Origin: Rhizomys pruinosus
Taxonomy: Eukaryota; Chordata; Mammalia; Rodentia; Spalacidae
Direction of reading: 5' to 3'
DNA: 64,000 nt
Assembly: GCA_009823505.1 (NCBI GenBank)
Contig: VZQC01013302.1
Coordinates: 5,993,523 to 6,057,522 of the forward strand
Under the pieces are notes generated by a model. That model was not told the DNA's origin, did not search any database, and saw only the letters and a list, made by a program, of their open reading frames with translations. The first letter of the stretch is position 1, and each line of letters begins with the position of its first letter. The position numbers were made by a program, and so were the translations under genes. Positions 46,581-57,302 of the stretch are shown in pieces.

Positions 46581-47258
46581 CCAATATGCATTATGCCCAA
46601 CTGCTTTGGACAAAAGCTCAGGGGGCCCTACACAAGAAATACTTACAACTAGCTAATTGGCACTAGCATCCACAGATGAGGGATACCATTCGTCGTTTGT
46701 TTTTCTGGGACTGTTTTACTTCACTCAGGATGATGTCCTCTAGCTTTAGCCATTTTCCTGCAAAGCTCATGATGTCGTCTTTCTTTACTGCTGCATAGAT
46801 CCAAATCTGAGCACATACAATTTCAGCCATCTTATATTTGACAAGGGGGCCAAGAAGCTACAATGGAAAAAAGACAGCATCTTCAGCAAGTGGTGTTGGC
46901 AAAAATGGATCACAACTTGTAGAAGAATGAAATTAAACCCCTACCTCTCTCCCTGTACAAAAGTGAACTCCAGATGGATCAAAGACCTCAACGTGAAACC
47001 CCAAACTCTGAAGGTGATAGAAGAAAAAGTTGGCAGCAGTCTACAAGACATAGGAAAAGACTTCCTAAATCAGAAAGCAGCTGCACAAGAATTAAGGCCG
47101 ACAAATGACAAATGGTACCTCATTAAACTCAAAAGATTCTGTACATCAAAAGAAATCAAGGAAGTGAAGAGAAATCCCAGAGTGGGAGGAAACTTTCACT
47201 GCATATACATCTGACAAAGCATTGATTTCCAGAATATATAAACTACTCAAAAAACAAA
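46336..47258 (-). mobile_element. Twin-primed L1 with a perfect 15-bp duplication
   Basis: The left part (46336-46799) is the antisense short-type 3' UTR and ORF2 end. The right part (46800-47258) is ORF2 in sense. 'gggtgtccctttctt' flanks the element at 46321-46335 and 47259-47273. The A tail is the T run at 46336-46342. A (GTT)n block at 46541-46579 expands the CAACAA run of the 3' UTR. Confidence 0.92.
46800..47258 (+). pseudogene. L1 ORF2 fragment (inverted 5' segment)
   Basis: The sense frame at 46927-47214 reads '[20 protein letters not shown]' and continues through 'KDFLNQKAAAQ' to 'ITDKALISRIYKLLKKQ'-type sequence. It joins the antisense block at 46799/46800. No active-site residues are included. 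Confidence 0.88.
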
Positions 47259-47273
47259 GGGTGTCCCTTTCTT

Positions 47274-47602
47274 TACATTCACACTCTTCCACTCAACCCT
47301 GGATGAATGGAGGGTCTTCCTCCTCGTCTGTGGGCTTCAGGCAGACTCACTATGATGACCATCTAGCCACCCTGCAACCTGCAGTCCCCCTCTCCCCAAA
47401 CTCTCTCAATCAATCTCTCTCCCTCCACCACCCCACAGAGGAAATCCATCTACTCCTTCAGAATACATGGCTCCTATAACCCTCTTGTAGTTCTGGTTTC
47501 TTATCTGACACTACCGATCTCTTCTTCCAGGGTCCCTGATCACCACCGTGATCTGCCCACAAAGTCATGTCCTCCTAACCCCACTTCTGGCATTCTGGAA
47601 GT
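47274..47602. other. Unassigned DNA
   Basis: C/T-rich, no repeat recognised. It is the common flank between the L1 and the MaLR. Confidence 0.35.
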
Positions 47603-47607
47603 GCATG

Positions 47608-47985
47608 TGTGGTGGTTTGGATGAGTGTCCCCCACAGGCTTTAGGTATTCAGACATTTGTCTCCAGTTGTTGGCGCTGTTTTTGGAGGTATTGGAGGGTG
47701 TGGCCATGCTAGAGGAAGTGAGTTGTTGGGGGCAGGCTTAGGGAGTTTTAACAAGCCTTGTGGTCTCCAGTCTCCTCTCTGCTTCCTGTGCTCTTTGCGA
47801 GATGTGACCCTCGGTTTGCTGCTCCAGATAGAGCCACCACGCCTCCCGCCGCAATGGACTCTAATTCCCTGGATCCACCAATCGTAATTGGTGGACTCTA
47901 ATTCCCTGATCCACCAATCGTAATTCCTTTTATAAGTTCTTTGGTCATGGTGCTTTATCACAGCAACAGAAAACTGACTAACACA
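47608..47985 (+). mobile_element. MaLR 5' LTR (second element)
   Basis: Starts 'tgtggtggtttggatgagtg' and ends 'aaactgactaacaca'. It contains a short internal duplication near 47855-47925 ('actctaattccctg' twice). 'gcatg' precedes it (47603-47607). Confidence 0.9.
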
Positions 47986-49490
47986 GTTATTGGTACCGAG
48001 AGTGGGGTGTTGGCTGTGAACAACCTGACCATTTGTATGTTGGAGAAGTGTGGAAGACTTTGGAACTTTGGGCTGGAAAGGCTGTTGACTATTGTAAGCA
48101 GAGCTTAAAGGGCCATTCTAGTGGAGGCCTGGAAGAAAGCATGGCTGCAAAAGATGTGGTTCCAGGGGAAAATAAAGACTTAGGCAGCAACTGGGATATT
48201 TTGATAAAGAGTCTGGCAGCAGTTTGCCCGCAGCCCAAATGCTTGCCTGATGCTAAGTTGAAAAGCAATGGACTGATGTCTTTGGCAGAGGATATTTCAA
48301 GACAGTCTAATGTAGAAATGGTGGCGTGGGCTTTTAATGGTGAATATTGTCACTATTACAGTGAAGAAGAGCAAATGTGGGGCAGAAAGAAATGCAGAAA
48401 TGTACAGTTTGGATCTGATTAACTGCACTAGGATGATTAAAGGTGGGGCTAAGGTTTGTGAAGGAGAGTTTCCTTTGGATAAGGAGATTAAAGTGATTAA
48501 GGATTAGGGCCCGAGATTTAACAAACAAACAAAAATCATACTTTCAGGGCAAGACCACACCCACTAAAAGCTCTCTAAGCTATTGAAGGCTAAGTGGAGA
48601 AATTGTGAAATGTGGTTGAAATAGGCCCAGTCCATCCCAAATTGCAGCCAAACTCGGCAGTTTCATTCACGCGGATGACTGGATTTGAGGCATGAAGTTT
48701 GCAAGAAGTGAAGGGGTCACCAGTTCTTCCTTCCTATGGTTTCAGAGAGCTGCAGAGGTCCAGGCAGAGTAAGCAGTGGTGTCCCTGCATAGAAGTAGGC
48801 CTGATAGGCCATTGCATGTGAAGGCTGCGAATGTGAAGCCTGGTTGGAACGAAAATCCGCGATAAACGATTCTAGATTGGCCAGAGTCTGTGAGATATTG
48901 CCAGGGATAGCTGCATACAGGGAGGCTGACAGCCTAAAAAGATAGATGTAGCTGCAAGCAAAGCTGGAAGAGCATGAACCATCTAAGCCCTTTGAAAGTC
49001 AGATCCCAAAAGTCGCACATGTGAACTACTGGCTTGGTTTTGCACTGCTGCGGTTCGGTCTTGTGTTTGATTCCAGTGTTTCCCTCACTATGCCTCCTAT
49101 TCCTCCCTTTTTGGAATGGAATCGTGTATTGGTTCCACTGTATGTTGGGAGTTAGTAATTTGCCTTTTGATTTTACAGGAGCTTACAGTTAAGAGATTGG
49201 CCTGAGTCTCGAAGAGACTTTGGACTGTGACTTTTGAATAGGCTTGAAACTGTAAAGACTATGGGGACTTACTTTTAAGGTACTAAATGCATTGTTATTT
49301 GCATTTTTTTTTTGGACAAAATATTACTACATATAATTAACTTTTTTTATAACCATTAAAAGTTTTCCTTTTTTTTCCACATAAATTTATTTTTATTTAT
49401 TTGTTAACAAATCTAGACCCGTGTTCCTGCTCTTTCCCAGCAATTTTGCATTTTAAATGGTCAGGAGCCTATAGGGGCTAGGGAGAGGAA
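47986..49490 (+). mobile_element. MaLR internal region (second element)
   Basis: Begins 'gttattggtaccgagagtgg' and follows 11603-12971 in order. The 129-codon frame at 48033-48422 is the counterpart of that at 11656. The part 48560-49290 has many one-base indels relative to the first element. A short antisense L1 3' end (about 49291-49440) is inserted near the right end. Confidence 0.85.
49291..49440 (-). mobile_element. L1 3' end fragment inserted in MaLR internal
   Basis: 'ccacataaatttatttttat' and 'acaaatctagacccgtgttc' match the L1 tail region at 46342-46390. The first MaLR lacks this block, so it is a later insertion. Confidence 0.7.
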
Positions 49491-50143
49491 TATGGTGGTT
49501 TGATGAGTGTCCCCCATAGGCTCTAGGTATTCAGACATTTGGTCTCCAGTTAGTGGCGCTCTTTTTTGGAGTTCTTGGGGTGTGTGGCTGTGCCAGAGGA
49601 AGTGCGTTGTTGGGGGCAGGCTTAGGGAGTTTTTTTTTTTGTTTTTTTTTTTTTTTTTGGAAATATATATTTTATGAAAAATTTCTTTTTTTTAACATTT
49701 CTTTTTTTATTGATGCTTTGTGCATTTCACACATCATCCTCCAACTCAGTTCAGGCATTATTTCCCCCCTCCCCAGCCCACCCAACCGAGATCATGCATT
49801 CTGCATAACTGTCCTGCATATTTCTCCTCAGGTTTTTTTTTCATTGTTTTAAGGGCTTATAAGTGATAATCCATGAGTACAAGCATTCTTAATACACACA
49901 ATCTCAGGCTGCCGTGCCGAAACCCCCACATCCCCAGCCTCGTGGTCTCCAGTCTCCCTCTCTGCTTCCTTTGCTCTTTGCGAGATGTGACACTCAGCAT
50001 GCTGCTCCATGATCCCCACCATGCCTCCTGCCACAATGACCTCTAATTCCCTGGAACCGCCAATCCTTAGCTCAAATATACTCTTCTTTTATAAGTTCTT
50101 GGCATGGTGGCTTTATAACAGAAACAGAAAACTGACTAATACA
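49491..50143 (+). mobile_element. MaLR 3' LTR, split by an L1 3' end
   Basis: LTR sequence runs 49491-49630 and about 49939-50143, ending 'aaactgactaataca'. 'gcatg' follows at 50144-50148 and matches 47603-47607, so this is the 5-bp target-site duplication of the whole provirus-like element. Confidence 0.88.
49631..49938 (-). mobile_element. L1 3' UTR tip, long type, inserted in the LTR
   Basis: A T run is followed by 'attgatgctttgtgcatttc', 'cagttcaggcattatttccc', 'aagtgataatccatgagtac'. This is the terminal ~280 bp of the long-type 3' UTR. Confidence 0.8.
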
Positions 50144-50312
50144 GCATGGCTGGTCCCTTTTCTGTGATTTTCTGGGTCGGCCAATCCACCTATAAATTCT
50201 AGATATCTCCAAATGCTGACTGACACCCAACCTCCTTTCCCTCAGGAAGGCTGTGTGCTCTCTCTTTAGTTGTAATTATAAATATATAATAATATAATAA
50301 TAATGAATATAT

Positions 50313-50565
50313 GCTGGAGAGATAGCCTATGCGGTTAAGAGCACCGACTGCTCTTGCAGAGGACCCGGGTTTCGATCCCCAGCACTCAATGGCGGAGCTA
50401 GAACCATCTGGGTAACTCTTTTCTCAGGAGAAATCAGTTCTGGGGATCTGACTTCTCCCTCTTATGAGCTCTGCAGCATTGCAATGACATCGGGTGCACA
50501 AACCTACATGCAGACATTACACTCATACACATACAAAAATAATAAAAATTTAAAATAATGATAAT
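50313..50565 (+). mobile_element. B2 SINE
   Basis: Head 'gctggagagatagcctatgc', then 'gcaccgactgctcttgcaga' and 'tacatgcagacattacactc', ending in 'aataataaaaattt'. It contains several small indels. Confidence 0.9.
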
Positions 50566-50644
50566 AAAGGCTATCTGTTGAATGAAGGTTGGATTTCTAC
50601 CTCTTTCTTTATCATCACAGGGTATTGATTGCCTGCACCTGTGT

Positions 50645-50911
50645 AAGGAAGGCAGGCAGGCAGGCAGGCAGGCTGGCACCAGAGTCAAGCAAGGAGTCAA
50701 TCATCAATGCCTGTGGAGAAGAGAGGAAGGCGTTGGGGCTTCCCCTGGAACTGGAGCACAAAAGGGTCCTGCTTAGGTGTAAGGAATTTATATGCCACGC
50801 ATACAAATGTTAGTGGAATGCATGGGAAGGGGGAAGTGAAACAATCCCCATGCAAGGAGAGAAGGAGAGAGAGGAGAGAGAGAGAGTTAGAGAGAGAGAG
50901 AGAGAGAGAAA
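50645..50911. repeat. (GGCA)n and (GA)n simple repeats
   Basis: GGCA units at about 50648-50672, and GA-rich sequence at 50860-50911 with unassigned DNA between. Confidence 0.9.
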
Positions 50912-51067
50912 TGAGCTTAAATTTCTGCACAGCCAAAAAAGAAACATCAACAGATCACCTAGACAACATATGAGAAATTCTGGAGGATAATAACTACAAC
51001 AAATAGAGAGGCAGGCTAAGGAATCGAACGCATGGTTTTCAGAAATTGTTTAGAAATGGCAGAGGGA

Positions 51068-51232
51068 AGCCGGGCAACGGGCACACGTCTTTATCCTAGC
51101 ACTTGGGAAACAAAGACAGGAAGATCTCTGAGAGTTCAAGACCAGCCTGGTCTACCAGAGTGACTTCCAAACAGCTGGGGCTACAGAGAGATCCTGTCTC
51201 AAAAAAGTCAACAAACAAAAAAAACCCAAAAA
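51068..51232 (+). mobile_element. B1 SINE
   Basis: 'agccgggcaacgggcacacg' (damaged head), 'cctagcacttgggaaacaaa', 'gttcaagaccagcctggtct' and 'gagatcctgtctcaaaaaag', with a long A tail running into a T run at 51268. Confidence 0.88.
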
Positions 51233-51640
51233 AAAAAAAAAAAAAAATTGTTTGTTTTTGTTTTTTTGGGGTTTTTTTTTTTTTTTTTTGTTTTTGTTTT
51301 GAGGCAGGCTATAGGGAACCAGGCTGTCCTCTGAGGCTGTAGGAATCAGGCTCATCTGAGGCTAGTGGGAATCAGGCTGGCTGGCTGCTCCCCTGCCTGT
51401 CCCCAATCAGACAGACATTTTCCTCCTCTGTCTGCCTAGATTCGGCTTTACTGCCCCACAGAGATCCAACTGCCACTGGCCCTGTCTCTCGAGTGAGTGC
51501 TGGGATTTTTTATTTTTATTATTGTGTGGTTTTTGTTTTTTTTTTTTTTTGCGGGTTTTTTTTTTTTTTTTTTTTGTCTCCCTGTAGCCTCAGGCCTGGC
51601 CTGGAACTGTGGTCAGTCTTGTGAAATCCGTGAGGCTGGA
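51233..51640. other. A/T homopolymer runs and SINE debris
   Basis: An A run (about 51227-51247) faces T runs (51270-51290, 51537-51575). Between are repeated 'ggaatcaggct' words (51338-51380). It is probably remnants of antisense B1 copies, but not assignable. Confidence 0.4.
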
Positions 51641-51644
51641 GCTA

Positions 51645-51800
51645 TTGCAGGGTGTGGGTGGCGCATGCCTTTTGATCCTAGCACATGGGAGTTAGAGGTT
51701 AGGCAGATCTCTGTGAAGTTCAAAGCCAGCTGTCTACAGAGCAAGTTCCAAGGACACCAGAGTTCTAGGGAGAACCTACCTCAAAAAACCAACAGAAGTA
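51645..51800 (+). mobile_element. B1 SINE
   Basis: 'gcagggtgtgggtggcgcat', 'gatcctagcacatgggagtt', 'gttcaaagccagctgtctac' and 'gagaacctacctcaaaaaac'. The tail has grown into the next repeat. Confidence 0.82.
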
Positions 51801-51844
<44 letters not shown>

Positions 51845-51889
51845 AGAAAGAAAAGAAAAGAAATAGAAAGAAAGAAAAGAAGAAAGAAG

Positions 51890-51949
<60 letters not shown>

Positions 51950-52003
51950 AGAAAGAAAGAAAGAAAGAAAGAAAGAAGAGAAAGAAAGAAAGAAAAGAAA
52001 GAG
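51797..52003 (+). repeat. (GAAA)n microsatellite, ~200 bp
   Basis: GAAA units with interruptions, grown from the B1 A tail. The lysine/glutamate/arginine-rich 193-codon frame over it (51497-52078) is only the repeat read as codons. Confidence 0.97.
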
Positions 52004-52349
52004 GCTATTATGAAGAAGAGATTCGCTTCTCGAGTTTCAACCGCAAAAAGATTTAGGGACCTTACAGTCCCTGAGTAGCCCAGAGGTCAGTCCTGGGAAA
52101 TTATGCTGTTATGTGAAGACATTTATGTCCTGAAAGTGTTCTTGGGTCAAACCCTTTCACTCTGAAATCAGAAATCCTTAGTAATTGCACACAATTACCA
52201 ACAGGTGGCACACGTTCGCCTTAACATTGGAGGAATGGGTGGGTCTTGTCCTTTCCTTGTGAGTTTGCTTTAAAAAGGGAAATCTATGAGGCCAAAACTG
52301 TTTTGTTTGTTTGTTTGTTTGTTTTGTTTTGGTTTTGTTTTGGAGGTGA

Positions 52350-52515
52350 GTGTGTCTTTTTGAGACAGGGCCTCCCTGTAACTCCAGCTGGCCTGGACCA
52401 CATTATGGACCAGGTGAACTTTGTTTTTTTTGTTTTGATTCTTCTTGTTATTATTGGTATTTTTGAGAAAGGGCTCCCTTTAGCCCTAGCTGGACTGGAA
52501 CTCGCTCTGCACATG
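52350..52515 (-). mobile_element. Two B1 fragments, antisense
   Basis: 'tttttgagacagggcctccc' with 'agctggcctggaccac', and again 'tttgagaaagggctcccttt' with 'agctggactggaactcgctc'. Each is a 3' B1 stub. Confidence 0.65.
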
Positions 52516-52948
52516 TGTAAAACTAAGTAAGAGTATATTGGATTTTTTTTTCTTTCTTTGTTTGTTTGGGCTTGTTATGGTGTATTAGGGTCATTTCACC
52601 AGAGAAGACCACTGATGCAGACACAAAAGGAAACAGATGGAAAAAGGCTTTAGTTAGTCAGTTGCAGACGACTGTACAGCGATATTAAGTCCAGGATGTG
52701 TAGGTAACTCCGAGTTGCCATTGGGAGATGTTTCTGTAGGAAAAACCCTATCCAGGGGTGAAAAGTAAAGTGCAGAAGCCATTGGGGGAGCGAATGAGTT
52801 AGTTTCTAAGCAACGGGCGCCCCCCCCCACACACAAACACATACTGACCTCCTGTTCTTCTCACCCTCTGGCCCCGGTTCAGTTGAATTAAAAAGAAAAA
52901 TTTTTCATATATTTTAAGTATGGGCGACCATGCACACGGCTATGGCTT
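52516..52948. other. Unassigned DNA
   Basis: No repeat or exon recognised. Confidence 0.3.
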
Positions 52949-53095
52949 TTTTTTTTTTTTTTTTTGCTTTCCGTAGCCCAAGCTGGCCAGGAACTCTCTG
53001 TAACCAGAATGGAAGTAATTGTAATTAAAGTAATTGGAAACTAATTTTAATATATATTATATATAATATAAAATATATATATATAATATATATGC
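52949..53095 (-). mobile_element. B1 fragment and TA-rich repeat
   Basis: A T run followed by 'agcccaagctggccaggaac' (antisense B1 stub), then a TA microsatellite at 53048-53093. Confidence 0.65.
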
Positions 53096-53440
53096 TGTTT
53101 CATGTGTATTTCTCCCCTAAATCTTCAGATTTCTAAGTCTTGTACAGGAAGATTGTTATCTATGCCATGCTGCAGTGAATTCTGGTTATTTCACACTTCG
53201 TTTGTTCATACGCAGCCTAATATACCTTTATAAATCATTGCACTATTTCAACTTTTTAGAATCTTGATCAGAATCAGAAGCACATCCATGCTTTAAAGAA
53301 TGTCTTTTTATTTGGATTTGGTATTATTTTATTTACTTATTTACTTAATTATTTTAATTCATTTATTTTCCCCCCACATTTTTTTTTGTTTTGTTTTATG
53401 TGTACTAATGTACTATCTACATGGTTTATCCTGGTAGGCT

Positions 53441-53697
53441 TTTTTTTTTAATAACATTTTTTTTATTTAATTATTTTTATTTATTTATTTATTTTATTTA
53501 TTTTTATGTGTATGAATGTACTGTCTGCATAGTGGTTGTGCACCCATGTCTTTTAATGCCATGGAGATCCCCGGAGGCGGGTGGTCTGATTTCCCTGGAC
53601 TGGAGTTAACGATGGTTTCTCAGCTGACATGTGGGTGCTGGGGATCTAACTTGGCCTTGGAGCACTTAACCACTAGGCCCATATCTCCACCCTTTGC
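53441..53697 (-). mobile_element. B2 SINE, antisense
   Basis: It runs from 'tttttatgtgtatgaatgta' to 'aggcccatatctccaccctt'. It splits a block that is uninterrupted in the related copy at 55530-55640. The word 'taggc' is present on both sides (53435-53439 and 53698-53702). Confidence 0.85.
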
Positions 53698-53929
53698 TAG
53701 GCCTTTCAAAAAGACATATGTTGTACACTTTGGTTTCACTAAAGTTGCTGCGGATTGAAGGAGGTGTGGGCTATGGCTTTTTTTTTTTTTTTTTTTCGTC
53801 GTTTTGAAAAGTGCTTTTCTGTAGCCCACCCAACTGGGCCTGGAAATCTCTAAATTGTAAATTAATATAGTTTGAATCATTTTTTAAAAAATGATTTTAT
53901 TTTTTTATTTGTTTATTTTATTTATTATT

Positions 53930-54085
53930 AGTCTCTTTTTCCACAGTGTGTCCCTGACCTCCAGCTGGCCTGGAACTCATTGTTGGAGACCAGGCTGGCC
54001 TTGAACTCACAAATATCTGCCTGCTTCTTGCCTTAGAGTGCTAGGATTAAAGGTTTGTCCCACCTCGCCCACCCAGCCTTTCAAT
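53930..54085 (-). mobile_element. B1 SINE, antisense
   Basis: 'gtccctgacctccagctggc', 'gagaccaggctggccttgaa' and 'gtgctaggattaaaggtttg'. Diverged. Confidence 0.8.
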
Positions 54086-54537
54086 TTTAAATATGAGCTG
54101 CTAGTTATAAATCATAACTCTAAATTTTAACCCCTTTTGCTAAGGTGGGAGTTTTCATTGTAATAATGCAGAGGGAGGATGGGTTTTTTCTTTCCTTTCA
54201 AATCTCTTGTTTGAATTAAACATACAAGAACCTAAGCCTCTGGAGGGGTGAGGGTGGGGAGAAAGGAAAGATGAATGGCTTCCCTATAGTAGCCCCAGCT
54301 GGTCCCCGTGCTGGAAAATCCCTATTCGGGCAGGCTGAACCTTGAAATCCAAAAGTGAAAGGCCCTTCTTTGCACCCCCCTCCCCCCTCCACAGCAATCT
54401 TCCATGCCCAGCCTGTAACCAGTGGGAAAACACAGCCATCTTAAGGTCTAAATCAGAAGCAAGACTACCAGCCTTTCACATCTAGTTCTATCAGAATCCA
54501 TCAGATATGATATTTAGCCTCTCTTACTATGCAGGTC
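54086..54537. other. Unassigned DNA
   Basis: Contains C-rich and G-rich runs near 54240-54400, with no recognisable feature. Confidence 0.3.
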
Positions 54538-55017
54538 TTGCCGGCCGGTGGTGGTGGATCTTTGTGAGTTCAAGGCAGCCTCTCTACTTTGCAAAGTAGT
54601 CTTGCCGGGTGTGGTGGATCTTTGTGAGTTCAAGGCGAGCCTGGAACTCTGTATGTTCAGTGGGCTGGCCTGGAACTCAGAGAGTTCCCCTGGCACGCTG
54701 GGATTAAAGGCCTGGGCCACTCCATTTGCAACACAAGCAAGACAACTGCTTCTGGTAAAGTGACTTGGAGGCCCCCTTAAAGTTCAGAGCTGTCCATACC
54801 ACATATCAGGCCAGCACTCTGTGTAGGCCCCATTTCCTTACATTTATAGGCCTAAGACAACCACTTCCATCTTTTCAGCTGTTCCAGTCCTTAGGAAAAC
54901 CAATCCAAACCAAACCAAAGGAAAACAGAAAACGGGAAATAAAAGGAAGCTCAGCCATGGGGCTGGAATTAAAGACAGGTGCCTCCATGCCTGGCTATGG
55001 CTATTTCTTTATTTGTG

Positions 55018-55067
<50 letters not shown>

Positions 55068-55345
55068 GTGTCTGTGTGTGTGTATTTTAAAGACAGTTTA
55101 CCTGTAGCCTCAGCTGCCTGAAACTCTCTATGTTCAGCAGGCTGGCCTGGACCTCAGAGAGTTCCTCTGAGATTAAAGGCCTGAGCCACTCCATTTGCAA
55201 GACAAGCAAGACATCTGCTTCTGGTAAAGTGACTTGGAGGGCCCCTTAAGGGTCATGGTGTCCATAACACAGACCAGGCCAGCAGTCTGTGTAGGCCCCA
55301 TTTCTGTACATTTTTAAGCCGAAGACAACCACCTCCATCTTTTTG
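54538..55345 (+). repeat. Local duplications with B1-derived words and (GT)n
   Basis: 'gtggtggatctttgtgagtt' occurs at about 54551 and 54609. A ~220-bp block containing 'gcttctggtaaagtgacttg' and 'gtgtaggccccatttc' occurs at about 54655-54870 and again at 55125-55345. A (GT)n tract lies between (55018-55083). The copies differ at roughly one base in eight by eye. Confidence 0.8.
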
Positions 55346-57302
55346 TGTCATTAGGGAAAAACAACAACAAAAAAAAAAACAAAAAAACAAAAAAAAAAAC
55401 CTGAAGCTCAGTCACAGGTGCCACCCCCCTGCCCCTTCCTTGGTTTTCATTTGCTCAGTGGCTGGCATGTCAGGATGATGTCCTATATCCGCATAAAAGA
55501 AAAGTAATAAATTACTGAAATAGATTTTTTTTTGGTTTTATGTGTAAGAATGTATTACTGTGTTTTATCTCGGTAGGCCTTTGAAAAGACATATGTGTAC
55601 AGTTTCCTCCCCCTTTGGTGTCCATAAGGTTGTTGCGGTGAGGATTTCCCACATGGACATATGGGCAGATTTTGTTTTGTTTGATTTTTCTGGATGATTT
55701 GGTATCAGTTCTATTCTTTTTCTTTCTTTTTTTATTAATAATAATAATAACAAAAAAAAAGAAAACAAAAAAGGAAATCCCTGACAAAGCACTGTAGTTT
55801 TCATTTGGGGAAAGACTGTTTTATGATGTATTTTCTCTCTAAGGTTCAGAATCTGTAATTCAGTTCACCACAAAACTATTGGGATTCCAAAGGTATTTGA
55901 AAGAGTGTGGCAATCGCCTGTGTTATTTTGGGAGTCTCTTGGACTACACTGACCAACAACTTGAATGGAGGTTTCTCCTGTCTGGCACTGTATTTCTACT
56001 ATGTCTGGCACTGTATTTCTACTATAGCCTTCAGCTAGACACATGCACTCATGTGTAGATACTCTATGTGTAGGTTTTTATACTTACTAATCCATTTCTC
56101 TCTGTTTTTTCACACCACCACCAACACCTAAGCATTATTTATTTCTCTTCTCTCCTTCCCTGTCTAATCCTCCTCCATCTCCAGCTTAAGTATCTCTCTT
56201 TCTCTCCCCCTTGATAATAACTGTCTCTCTCCTATTACCCCCCTTCCTTGAGTGCCTTCTTCCCTCTTTATCCCCATTGTCCAACAAGGTTCATAACATT
56301 CATTCTTGCAGAAATGATAATGGGGGAATGGAACTGGAGATACTCATGAATGAAATTGTTATACAGATTGACGTGCAGAATAAACTGGAGAAATCAATCC
56401 CAGGCTGGCTTAGCAGGAGCTCCAGCCCATGCTGTATCAACTCTAAAGAATGTGAGTTTATAGGAATCGCCCTGAGATCCAGGAGATATTAACACTGGTG
56501 ACCTTCGTATGCAAGTGCCAAAACTTCCCTCTTTTGAAGTAAAAGATTACGGTCATTCCCAGGTAAAACCTAGGGAGAAAGTCATATAAGTCTACCACGT
56601 AATTGTTTAGCAAAAATAAAGAAGGAGAGTCTTAACTTTGCTCTTAGATTTAAGTACTTTATAGAAGCTGTATAAAACCAGTATGGAATTTCAGTGTTGC
56701 TTCTCCTGTGCAGTTCCAAAATGGTTTGGTTTATATTCTGTTCCATTCTTGTGCTCACATAAAGGTGAGCTTCTAAATATTGGCTATCACAGTATTTTCA
56801 AAAGTGAGATGTTTGTTTAGTTATGTACTATCCAAAATGAAGATTTTTTAATGGTTCACAAATGTAACACTCATTAATTCTTTGCCATGATTGTAATTAA
56901 AAAAAAGACGTGTATTACATGAAAAACAAAACAAAACCACAAAAGGTATTTGACTCAGGTGAAGTACATTCATGCCATGTGCTGAGCACACAGTGGTCTT
57001 GTGCTGTGTGAACTGTTTCTATATATGATTGAGTTTTAACTATCATCACAGATTCTTGAAACAATGTACCACCAAGAACTGCTGAGTCAACAGTACTTCA
57101 TTATTAATAGAATAACAGATATCTAAAATATCAGATTGTTACCATAGGCTTGACTGTCATTTCTGCCAGATCAAAATTTCCTCAGTTTCTTCTTTTTTAT
57201 TTCTTTTCAAATATATTTATTGAGGCTCTATTATGTTTTAGAATAGAACTGCACAATTAAAGTCAATGTAGGCAACATATTTTTAAAATAGGGAAAAAGG
57301 CT
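55346..57302. other. Mostly unassigned DNA
   Basis: Short A-rich runs (55365-55400, 55735-55770) and the copy of the 53.4-kb block at 55530-55640. The 93-codon frame at 56211-56492 has no recognised domain. I see no other feature. Confidence 0.35.

Noticed and set aside
46409..46600. Frame with a poly-asparagine run
   Set aside because: The antisense L1 3' UTR with an expanded CAA repeat, not a protein.
51497..52078. 193-codon Lys/Glu/Arg-rich open frame
   Set aside because: It is a B1 followed by a (GAAA)n microsatellite read as codons, with no start context or domain.
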